64,000 nucleotides of DNA from Sphingomonas sp. EC-HK361. GTDB lineage: Bacteria; Pseudomonadota; Alphaproteobacteria; Sphingomonadales; Sphingomonadaceae. The stretch lies in contig NZ_LR701493.1 in the NCBI RefSeq assembly GCF_902498785.1, forward strand, positions 295,459 through 359,458, read 5' to 3'. Below, piece after piece: positions 47,228 through 54,662 of the stretch. The number at the start of each line of letters is the position of its first letter. Position 1 is the stretch's first letter. The notes below the pieces were generated by a model. The model ran no database searches, was not told where the DNA came from, and saw nothing but the letters and a program-made list of their open reading frames with translations. A program made the position numbers and the translations under genes.

Positions 47228-47360
47228 TCCTCCCCTGGAAGGGGAGGTGGCTCGCGTAGCGAGACGGAGGGGTGTCGCCACCCGAAATCTCGCGCGATAC
47301 TTATAGGGGGCTACCCCTCCGTCAGCCCTGCGGGCTGCCACCTCCCCTTTTAGGGGAGGA
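47228..47360. repeat. Palindromic intergenic repeat, family A, copy 2
   Basis: Begins TCCTCCCCTGGAAGGGGAGG and ends CCTCCCCTTTTAGGGGAGGA; the inner arms GACGGAGGGGT and ACCCCTCCGTC are exact inverted copies. It fills the gap between the exonuclease start and the phosphomannomutase stop, both on the minus strand. Confidence 0.85.
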
Positions 47361-47388
47361 TTGGAAGAGCGATCCTTCGGCTGTGATT

Positions 47389-48756
47389 CTAAGTGCGGAC
47401 CACGCCGCTTGCCGCCAGTTGCGCATCGACGTGCGCCATCAACCGCGCGAGCGCCGCCTCGTCACGACCTTCGGCGCGGGCGGTAAGCGCGGCCTCGGTG
47501 TTCGACGCGCGGAGCAGCCACCAACCGTCTTGGGTCGTCACGCGCACGCCGTCCGTGTCATCCACGTCCCCGCCGGCAGCACGCAGCCGGGCCGCGACCT
47601 CATCCACCACCGAGAACTTGCGATCATCCGCAACCGTGAAGCGCAGTTCGGGCGTGTTGGCATAGCGCGGCATCGCGTCGCACAGCGCGGTCAGCGATCC
47701 GCCCGCCATCCCCACCGCCTCGATCAGCCGGACCGCGGCGAGCAGCGCGTCGTCATAGCCGCCCTCGTCGCGCCCGAAGAAGACGTGGCCGCTCATCTCG
47801 CCGCCGAGGGGCGCATCGACCTCGCGCATCTTCTCCTTGATGTTGCTGTGGCCCGATTTCCACATCACGGGTCGGCCGCCGAGCGCGGCGATCCGGTCGG
47901 GCAGCAGCTGCGATGCCTTTACGTCGATGACGATGGCCGCGCCCGGCTGGGCGGCGAGGACAGGCTGCACCAATATGGACAGAAGCTGATCGCCCGCGAT
48001 CACGCGGCCCAACCCGTCGATCGCACCGATCCGGTCGCCGTCGCCGTCGAAAGCCACTCCGAAATCGAGGCGTCTGTCCGCGACGAGCCGCTGGAGATGC
48101 GCGAGGTTCGCAGGCTCGGTCGGATCGGGATGATGGTTGGGAAAATCGCCGTCTATATCGGTGAACAGCAGGTGATGCTCACCCGGCAGGAGCTTCGTCA
48201 GCTTCTCCACGATCGCGCCGGCGGCGCCGTTGCCGGCATCCCAGCCGATGCGAAAGGCGTGCGCGGGGCGGCCGCGAACGAGATGGGTCACATAGGCGTC
48301 GGCAACGTCGTCGGTCTCGACGCGCCCCATCCCGGCGTTCCAGTCGCCCGCCTCAGCCAGCGCCGCCAGATCACGGATCGCCGCGCCAAAGAAGGGGCGA
48401 CCCTGAAGGACCATCTTGAAGCCGTTGTCGTCGGCGGGATTATGGCTGCCGGTTACCTGTATGCCGCCATCCACTGGTAGCGTCTGTTCGGCAAAATAGA
48501 GCATGGGCGACGGTGCGACGCCAATCCGCACGACGTCGATGCCCGAAGCGGCGAGCCCATGGACCAGCGCGGCTTCGAGCATGGGAGAAGATCGCCGCCC
48601 GTCGCGTCCAACGGCCACGCGACTGCCGCCCGCGCGGCGGACGATCGTGGCGAAGCTGCGGCCGATCGCGTGGGCATCGGCTTCACGGAGCGTGCGGCCG
48701 AAGGTGCCGCGGATATCATATTCGCGGAGGATCGTCGGATTGATGATATGCGCCAC
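47389..48756 (-). CDS. Phosphomannomutase/phosphoglucomutase
   Basis: 455 residues, four-domain alpha-D-phosphohexomutase: start REYDIRGTFG, phospho-Ser in GRDGRRSSPML, metal loop DGDGDRIG, sugar loop GEMSGHVFF and phosphate loop near the C-terminus (RASNTEAALTARAEGRD). It interconverts hexose 1- and 6-phosphates for GDP-mannose and exopolysaccharide or LPS precursors. It is 6 bases downstream of the J-domain gene, the last of a three-gene unit. Confidence 0.92.
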   Translation of the reverse strand: MAHIINPTILREYDIRGTFGRTLREADAHAIGRSFATIVRRAGGSRVAVGRDGRRSSPMLEAALVHGLAASGIDVVRIGVAPSPMLYFAEQTLPVDGGIQVTGSHNPADDNGFKMVLQGRPFFGAAIRDLAALAEAGDWNAGMGRVETDDVADAYVTHLVRGRPAHAFRIGWDAGNGAAGAIVEKLTKLLPGEHHLLFTDIDGDFPNHHPDPTEPANLAHLQRLVADRRLDFGVAFDGDGDRIGAIDGLGRVIAGDQLLSILVQPVLAAQPGAAIVIDVKASQLLPDRIAALGGRPVMWKSGHSNIKEKMREVDAPLGGEMSGHVFFGRDEGGYDDALLAAVRLIEAVGMAGGSLTALCDAMPRYANTPELRFTVADDRKFSVVDEVAARLRAAGGDVDDTDGVRVTTQDGWWLLRASNTEAALTARAEGRDEAALARLMAHVDAQLAASGVVRT

Positions 48757-48762
48757 CGGCGC

Positions 48763-49023
48763 TCAGCTCCGCGAGCGCCCGACGAGCAAATCGCGCGCCG
48801 CGTTCAGCCGCCGCGCCAGATCGTCGCCGCCTCCGCGATCCGGGTGCGCCTCCGCAACCAGCCTCCGGTGTGCAGCACGGATCGCCGCGTCGTCTGCCCG
48901 AGGGCCGACCCCGAGCAATCGCCGTGCGTCCGCCTCGTCCGGCGACATGCCGCCGCGCGCGGGTTTGCGCATCAGCGTCCAGACCAGCCAGATCACGAGC
49001 GCAGCGACGACCCACTTCATCAT
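48763..49023 (-). CDS. Membrane-anchored J-domain protein
   Basis: 86 residues. An N-terminal membrane helix (about 4-18) is followed by a compact J domain: ADARRLLGVGPRADDAAIRAAHRRLVAEAHPDRGGGDDLARRLNAARDLL with the HPD that stimulates Hsp70 ATPase. It lacks the G/F and zinc regions of DnaJ, so it is a specialised recruiter of DnaK to the membrane. It sits 10 bases after mipZ and 6 before the phosphomannomutase. Confidence 0.85.
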   Translation of the reverse strand: MMKWVVAALVIWLVWTLMRKPARGGMSPDEADARRLLGVGPRADDAAIRAAHRRLVAEAHPDRGGGDDLARRLNAARDLLVGRSRS

Positions 49024-49033
49024 GCCCGGTCCA

Positions 49034-49831
49034 TCACGCGACGAGGGTCAGCGCAGCAGGTTCGGGCAGCGCCAGCGCGGCCATCATCTCACGCAGCTCC
49101 TGCCGGGCGGCGACATGCGCGAGGCCCATTTCGCCGAAATCGCGCGAATCGAGCATGGTGAGCCCGGCCGGAAAAAGCTCGCGGTAGATCACCCGCTCGC
49201 CGAGGCCCGGGATGACCCGAAACCCTACCCGCTTGGCGAGCTGGTCGAGCGCTTCCGACACGCGGCGCATGTTGCGCGCCTCGATATGCTGGAGGCGGTT
49301 CCTGAGCACGACCCAGTCGATCGTCGATCCGTCTTCCTTCGCGCGGGCCTTGCGGGTTTCCCAGATCAGTTCGGAATAGAAGCTCGGCCGGGTGACCTTG
49401 AACGTTTCGGGGTGGACCTGCCCGATGAGGTCGAAATCGACGAAGCTGTCGTTCATCGGGGTGACGAGCGTGTTCGCGCGTACCGCCGCCATTCGCGCGA
49501 ACGGATCGTCACGGCCAGGCGTGTCGATGACCAGGAAATCGGCGCCCTCCGACAGCTCCGCGAACAGGCCCTCGAAATTTTCCGCGGTCTTGCCGTCGCC
49601 GGTCTTGTGGCGCGGGATCACCAGATCGCGGCCGGTGCGGCGCATCGTCTCGGCCCGGTTGTCGAGATAGCGCCCCATCGTCCGCTGCCGGTGATCGAGG
49701 TCGAGGCACGCGACGCGCGCGCCCTTCGCCGCCAGCGCGATGGCGACGTGCACCGCCGTCGTCGACTTTCCCGTTCCGCCCTTCTCGTTGGCGAAAACAA
49801 TGATGTGTGTCTTTTCAGCCCCTTGCGGCAA
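49034..49831 (-). CDS. mipZ: MipZ-like ParA-family division-site ATPase
   Basis: 265 residues if TTG at 49831 is the start; in-frame GTG (49867) and ATG (49888) would lengthen it, but the ATG would leave only 18 bases to panC. The deviant Walker A FANEKGGTGKSTT, LDLDHRQRTMGRYLDNR and FVDFDLIGQVHPETFKVTRPS are MipZ hallmarks. MipZ binds ParB near the pole and blocks FtsZ assembly there, placing division at mid-cell. The start codon is uncertain; the family is not. Confidence 0.87.
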   Translation of the reverse strand: MPQGAEKTHIIVFANEKGGTGKSTTAVHVAIALAAKGARVACLDLDHRQRTMGRYLDNRAETMRRTGRDLVIPRHKTGDGKTAENFEGLFAELSEGADFLVIDTPGRDDPFARMAAVRANTLVTPMNDSFVDFDLIGQVHPETFKVTRPSFYSELIWETRKARAKEDGSTIDWVVLRNRLQHIEARNMRRVSEALDQLAKRVGFRVIPGLGERVIYRELFPAGLTMLDSRDFGEMGLAHVAARQELREMMAALALPEPAALTLVA

Positions 49832-49906
49832 CTCGTCGCATCCCCGGTTGATACTGCCCGTGCACACCCATAGAAGCCCGGCCCGCATTGTTCGAGGGGG
49901 ATTTAC

Positions 49907-50743
49907 GTGGACACCGTCCGGGATTTGAACGCGCTGCGCGAGACGATCGCGGGGTTGCGTCAGGAGGGCGGTCGCATTGCGCTCGTGCCGACGATGGGCG
50001 CGCTGCACGCCGGCCACGTCGCGCTGGTCGAAGCGGCGAGGGACCGCGGCGCGAAAGTCGTAGCGTCGATCTTCGTCAATCCCAAGCAGTTCGGCCCGAA
50101 CGAGGACCTCGCCCGCTATCCCAGGCGCGAGATGGCTGACCTGAAGATGCTGGCCGACGCGGGCTGCGACGTCGCGTGGCTGCCCCCGATCGAAGTCATG
50201 TATCCCGACGGCTTTGCGACCAACATCGCGGTGAACGGGGTCAGCGACCTATGGGACGGCGCCGCTCGACCCGGCCATTTCGACGGCGTCGCGACGGTCG
50301 TGACCAAGCTCTTCCACCAGGTCGATCCGGACCTCGCGCTGTTCGGCGAGAAGGATTTTCAGCAGCTTGCGGTCATCCGCCGCATGGTCGCCGACCTCGA
50401 CATGGATATCGAGATCGTCGGCGTGCCGACCCAGCGCGATGACGACGGCCTCGCGCTGTCCTCCCGCAACATCTACCTCGACGAGGACGAGCGCGCGAAG
50501 GCTGTCGCCCTGCCGCGCGCGCTCGGCGTGGCTGCGCGAGCGATCGCCAAGGGCGAGACGGCCGCCGATGTGATCGCGGACGCGAGCGCCAGCCTTACCG
50601 CGGCGGGGTTCGAGATCGACTATGTCGCGCTCGTCGATGCCGAAACGCTGACGGCCGACCCGGCCGCCGATCGCCCGCGCCGCATCCTGGCGGCGGCGCG
50701 GATGGGGGCGACGCGCCTCATCGACAATATCGCGATCGAATAG
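49907..50743 (+). CDS. panC: Pantothenate synthetase
   Basis: 278 residues from the GTG at 49907 behind GAGGGGG. Class I synthetase-like motifs VPTMGALHAGHVALV (HIGH-like), GEKDFQQLAVIRRMVADL and LSSRNIYL (KMSKS-like) are intact. It joins pantoate and beta-alanine using ATP in coenzyme A synthesis. No panB or panD next to it. Divergent from mipZ. Confidence 0.96.
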   Translation: MDTVRDLNALRETIAGLRQEGGRIALVPTMGALHAGHVALVEAARDRGAKVVASIFVNPKQFGPNEDLARYPRREMADLKMLADAGCDVAWLPPIEVMYPDGFATNIAVNGVSDLWDGAARPGHFDGVATVVTKLFHQVDPDLALFGEKDFQQLAVIRRMVADLDMDIEIVGVPTQRDDDGLALSSRNIYLDEDERAKAVALPRALGVAARAIAKGETAADVIADASASLTAAGFEIDYVALVDAETLTADPAADRPRRILAAARMGATRLIDNIAIE

Positions 50744-50825
50744 GGTGATCGCGGTGTTAACCATTTGTAGAGACTGAGTCGCCAAACCGGCCCCTGGAGG
50801 AAAAGGACCTTCTGGGGGACGATCG

Positions 50826-51122
50826 ATGGGCAGCAGTCTGAAAAGTGCGCAGTTTCTGTTCGAAAGCCGCATCCGCGATGCGCTGCTGGGCGACCCGAGC
50901 GCCTATTACGACCTCGGCGTCTTCTACTCGACCGGCAGCGGCGGCGTGACGCTCGACCTGATCGAGGCGCACAAGTGGTTCAATCTGGCTGCGGTCGGCG
51001 GGGTCGAGGCCGCGCAGGCGTGCCGCGCCGAAATCTCCGAAGACATGACCGCCCGCGAAATCGCGACCGCACAGGGCGCCGCCCGCGCCTGGATCGCGCA
51101 GACGATGCGCCGCGCGGCCTGA
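50826..51122 (+). CDS. Sel1-like repeat protein
   Basis: 98 residues. SAYYDLGVFYSTGSGGVTLDLIEAHKWFNLAAVGGVEAAQ is a single Sel1/TPR-like pair, followed by EDMTAREIATAQGAARAWI. Small, cytoplasmic, conserved-looking in alphaproteobacteria. It probably mediates a protein contact. GGAGGAAAAGG lies upstream, and panC ends 82 bases before. Confidence 0.75.
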   Translation: MGSSLKSAQFLFESRIRDALLGDPSAYYDLGVFYSTGSGGVTLDLIEAHKWFNLAAVGGVEAAQACRAEISEDMTAREIATAQGAARAWIAQTMRRAA

Positions 51123-51189
51123 GCCGAGCAACGGCAAACGAAATGGGTGGGTAAGCCCGCGCTCTGGCGCGCAGCCCCTCACCTCGGCG

Positions 51190-51570
51190 TCAGGCCGGTG
51201 GTTCCCATAATTCGATCGGATTGCCTTCGGGATCGTGGACGCGCGCAAAGCGCCCCGTCTCCGGCGAATCCCATTCGGCACGGGTTTCGGCCGCGATGCC
51301 CGCCGCGGTCAGCCCCTCGAGCAATCGCGGCAGGTCGCTCACCCTGAGGTTGAGCATATACGCCTTGTCCGTCGGGAAATAATCGGTGGTCGCCTTGAAA
51401 GGCGCGAAGACGACGGGTCCGCCACCAGCGTTCCACGACCATTCGTCGATCGGACCGGTGCCGGTCGAATCGCATCCGCCGCCGATGCCGAGATGTTTCT
51501 TGTACCACGCCGAAAGAGCGTCGGGATCGCGCGACCGGAAGAACAGGCCGCCGATCCCGAGCACGGGCAT
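51190..51570 (-). CDS. VOC superfamily protein
   Basis: 126 residues with two beta-alpha-beta3 modules; VLGIGGLFFRSRDPDALSAWYKKHLG and ARVHDPEGNPIELWEPP are the usual VOC ends. Only a Glu (IELWEP) is in a metal-ligand position, so metal use is doubtful. Function unknown. Its ATG overlaps the stop of the small membrane protein gene by one base. Confidence 0.82.
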   Translation of the reverse strand: MPVLGIGGLFFRSRDPDALSAWYKKHLGIGGGCDSTGTGPIDEWSWNAGGGPVVFAPFKATTDYFPTDKAYMLNLRVSDLPRLLEGLTAAGIAAETRAEWDSPETGRFARVHDPEGNPIELWEPPA

Positions 51571-51707
51571 CAGCGGGCGCCCATCCAGAAACCCACCGCA
51601 TGGGCTGCATAGGCAGAACCGACCGACAGCCCGGTGCCGCCGATCACGATCAACATCGCGAGCCCCAGCTGCTTCAACCGATTGGGGCGCACTTCCTCAT
51701 TACCCAT
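51570..51707 (-). CDS. Small single-helix membrane protein
   Basis: 45 residues from the ATG at 51707. A basic N-terminus (RPNRLKQLG) is followed by one hydrophobic helix (AMLIVIGGTGLSVGSAYAA) and a short tail. It overlaps the 3' end of the aminopeptidase gene by 34 bases and touches the VOC start, so the three would be coupled. The overlap and small size leave some doubt that it is expressed. Confidence 0.5.
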   Translation of the reverse strand: MGNEEVRPNRLKQLGLAMLIVIGGTGLSVGSAYAAHAVGFWMGAR

Positions 51708-53470
51708 GCCTTGTCCTCTCCATCGAGCTCGGCGCCGATTTTGGCGATTACCTGAGCGTGATAGGCATTGAGCCATGAAAGTTCGGCCGGCGTCAACAGC
51801 TTCGCCTCGATGAGGTCGCGCTCGATCGGCACGAAGGTCAGCGTCTCGAACCCGAGCATCGTCTCGTCTCCGCCGGGCATCGCGCGCTCCTCGACGAGAA
51901 TCAGATTCTCGATCCGGATGCCGTATTCCCCCGCCTTGTAGTAGCCGGGTTCGTTCGAAAGGATCATGCCCGGCAGCAGCGGCTCGTTGGGTCCGCCGCC
52001 CGGATAGCTGGGCTTGGCGATCCGCGCCGGCCCCTCATGCACCGACAGATAGCTGCCGACACCGTGCCCGGTGCCGTGCGCGAAATCGAGCCCCGCCGCC
52101 CAGAGCGGCGCGCGGGTGATCGCGTCGAGCTGGCTGCCGACCGTCCCGCGCGGGAAGATCGCGGTCGCGAGTGCGATGTGCGCCTTCAGCACGCGGGTGA
52201 AGCGATCGCGCATTTCCGCGGTCGGCGCGCCGATCGGCACGACGCGGGTCACGTCGGTCGTGCCGTCGGCATATTGGCCACCGGAATCGACGAGATAGAG
52301 CTGGCCGGGCGCGAGCGCCGCGTTCGAATCCTCGGTCGAATGATAATGCGGCGACGCGCCGTGCGCGCCTGCGGCCGAAATGGTGTCGAACGAGGTGTCG
52401 ATCAGCACCCCCGTCGCCTGCCGGCATTCCAGCAGCTTCTGCACCGCGCTCAGTTCGCTCTGTCCGCCCTTCGGCGCCTCGGTTTCGACCCAGCGCAGGA
52501 AGCGCGAGAGCGCGGCCCCGTCGCGCACGCTCGCCGCGCGGTGCCCCGCGATCTCGACCGCGTTCTTCGTCGCCTTCGGAACGACGACCGGGTCGCGCAC
52601 CGCGAGCACCGTCGCGCCGCCCGCCTCCAGCCGTTCGAAGATCGCCGCGACCGCGCTCGCCGGATCGGCCGCGACCGTCTTGCCGTCAAAGTCGCCGAGC
52701 GCCGCCTCGAACGCCGCGCGATCGTGCACCCGCACCGCGTTGCCGAGATGCTTGGCGACCGCCTCGGTCATCTTTTCCGGTGCGACATACAGGTCTGCGG
52801 TGCCATCGCCGTGGACGATCGCATAGGATAGCGCGACCGGCGTGTGCGCAACATCGCCACCGCGCACGTTGAACGCCCAGGCGATCGAATCGAGTGCGGC
52901 GAGGACGACCGCATCGGCGCCCTGCTCGCCCAGCCACTCGCCGATCATCGCGCGCTTGTCCGCCGAGGAGCGCCCCGCGACGGCATCGGCCTGCACACTG
53001 AGCGTCGCGTCGGACGGCTGAGGCCGGTCGGGCCACACCGCATCGACCGGGTTGGTTTCGACCGCGACGAGCGTCGCGCCTTTCGCCGCGAGCGCTTTCG
53101 TTGCTTCCGTCACCCAGGCGCTGGTGTGCAGCCAGGGATCATAGCCAATCCGCGCGCCGGCGGGCGCGTGGCTCCCCAGCCAGCCCGACACGCTCGTCTC
53201 GGGCACGGCGACATACTGCCAGTCGTCGCCCGAGACCTGCTCGCGCACCTGGAGCGTGTAGCGTCCGTCGGTGAAGATCGCGGCCTCCGCCGGCAGCACC
53301 ACCGCAGTCCCCGCCGATCCCTGAAACCCGGTCAGCCACGCCAGCCGCTGCGCATAGGCGCCGACATATTCGCTCATATGCTCGTCGGTCAGCGGCACGA
53401 CGAAACCGTCGAGCCGATCGCGCGAAAGCTGATCGCGAAGCGCGGCGAGGCGGGCGGAATAGGTCGACAT
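51674..53470 (-). CDS. Aminopeptidase P family (Xaa-Pro) metallopeptidase
   Basis: 598 residues from the ATG at 53470. Three domains as in long eukaryote-type aminopeptidase P: two creatinase-like N-domains, then the pita-bread catalytic domain with metal ligands Asp in DSGGQYADGTTDVTR, His in GTGHGVGSYLSVHE, and Glu in SNEPGYYKAGEYGIRIENL. It removes an N-terminal residue before proline. Cytoplasmic, no signal peptide. Confidence 0.93.
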   Translation of the reverse strand: MSTYSARLAALRDQLSRDRLDGFVVPLTDEHMSEYVGAYAQRLAWLTGFQGSAGTAVVLPAEAAIFTDGRYTLQVREQVSGDDWQYVAVPETSVSGWLGSHAPAGARIGYDPWLHTSAWVTEATKALAAKGATLVAVETNPVDAVWPDRPQPSDATLSVQADAVAGRSSADKRAMIGEWLGEQGADAVVLAALDSIAWAFNVRGGDVAHTPVALSYAIVHGDGTADLYVAPEKMTEAVAKHLGNAVRVHDRAAFEAALGDFDGKTVAADPASAVAAIFERLEAGGATVLAVRDPVVVPKATKNAVEIAGHRAASVRDGAALSRFLRWVETEAPKGGQSELSAVQKLLECRQATGVLIDTSFDTISAAGAHGASPHYHSTEDSNAALAPGQLYLVDSGGQYADGTTDVTRVVPIGAPTAEMRDRFTRVLKAHIALATAIFPRGTVGSQLDAITRAPLWAAGLDFAHGTGHGVGSYLSVHEGPARIAKPSYPGGGPNEPLLPGMILSNEPGYYKAGEYGIRIENLILVEERAMPGGDETMLGFETLTFVPIERDLIEAKLLTPAELSWLNAYHAQVIAKIGAELDGEDKAWVMRKCAPIG

Positions 53471-53555
53471 GAGCGCTGGTCCGGAACTGTTATGGCAGGG
53501 TTGGGCCCACCCATAACGCGCTTGGCGCGACCGCGCGACCGCGCGACCGCAGCGT

Positions 53556-54527
53556 TCAGCTCGTCGCTTCGCCAATCTCGGGCGTGGCAGGGCGGGTGCC
53601 GAAATGAACGCGGACGCCGTGAACGCTGTCGCTGGCGACCGCGCTGGATGCCGGTTCGGTCGTCACGGCAGCGCGCCCGGTGCCGCGGTGGATGGCGACT
53701 CCGAACGCCATATCCGCGGTCTTGCCCGCGGCAGCCGGCTGCGCATCCGTGCTGCCATAATGGACCTGCACCCCGAAGGCTGCGGCAACCGCCTCCCGCC
53801 CGACCGATGCCGGACTGGCGCCGATCACCGGCTCGACCCCGGCGTAGCGCTGCCCGTAGGACAGCGCGCTCTCCAGATTGCTGCGCCAGCGGTAGAAGAC
53901 ATGCGCCCCGATCGTCGCGACCCGCGCGAGGCTGGGCGCCCACCACGGCAGGATCGCCGTCGTGTGATAGGAGGTCGCCGAGCCGACCTCTGCGAAGACG
54001 CTGCCCGAAAGCGCCGCATCGGCGATACTGCGCGCCCGGTCCCACGCGCGGGGTTCGCGCGGGCGATAGAGCGATCCGTCGCAGGTAAAACTGAACTGGC
54101 AGCCGGTGCGCCGGTTCGATCCCTGATAGACGACGCCGCACACCGTGTTCGGAAAGGCGCGGTTGCGCACGCGGTTGAGCACGACCTGCGCCACCGCGCG
54201 CTGGCCATCGGGCGCTTCGGAACGCGCCTCGTAATAGACCGCCGCGGTCAGGCAGTCGCGCGCGCGCGCCGCGGCATCGGGCGTGTAGGTCGTCTCGACA
54301 AAGGGCGGCGCTGCCGGAAGCTGGCCTTGCGTGACGGCCGCTGCGGGCGACGACGGCGCTTCGGCGAGCGGGCCTTCGGGAACCGCCAGTCCGAGCTTCG
54401 TCAGCAGCAGCCGCGGGTCGCGGATCGGCTTGGCCGGCGGCACCGCCTGCGTCGCGACATCGGGCGCGGGCACGCACGATGCGCCAGCACTCAGCAGCGC
54501 CACGCCGAAGATCGCCCGAACCCACAT
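53556..54527 (-). CDS. SleB-type cell wall hydrolase
   Basis: 323 residues. The N-terminus is a signal peptide with a lipobox-like SAGASC, so it may be a lipoprotein. The Hydrolase_2 core is RDCLTAAVYYEARSEAPDGQRAVAQVVLNRVRNRAFPNTVCGVVYQG, with the catalytic Glu in YYEARSE, and a conserved TGCQFSFTCDG. SleB enzymes are lytic transglycosylases of peptidoglycan. A C-terminal tail of 100 residues has no domain I recognise. Confidence 0.87.
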   Translation of the reverse strand: MWVRAIFGVALLSAGASCVPAPDVATQAVPPAKPIRDPRLLLTKLGLAVPEGPLAEAPSSPAAAVTQGQLPAAPPFVETTYTPDAAARARDCLTAAVYYEARSEAPDGQRAVAQVVLNRVRNRAFPNTVCGVVYQGSNRRTGCQFSFTCDGSLYRPREPRAWDRARSIADAALSGSVFAEVGSATSYHTTAILPWWAPSLARVATIGAHVFYRWRSNLESALSYGQRYAGVEPVIGASPASVGREAVAAAFGVQVHYGSTDAQPAAAGKTADMAFGVAIHRGTGRAAVTTEPASSAVASDSVHGVRVHFGTRPATPEIGEATS

Positions 54528-54662
54528 CGCCTGTCAGAATCGCCCAAGAAAGAAGCGTCTGCCCTAGCGGCGATGCCTTTGCGTCCGGTTAAGACCGCTT
54601 CGAACATGCGCGCGCACGTCAATGGCTTTGACGTCGCGCGCGCCGCGGAGGATAGGCGGCGC

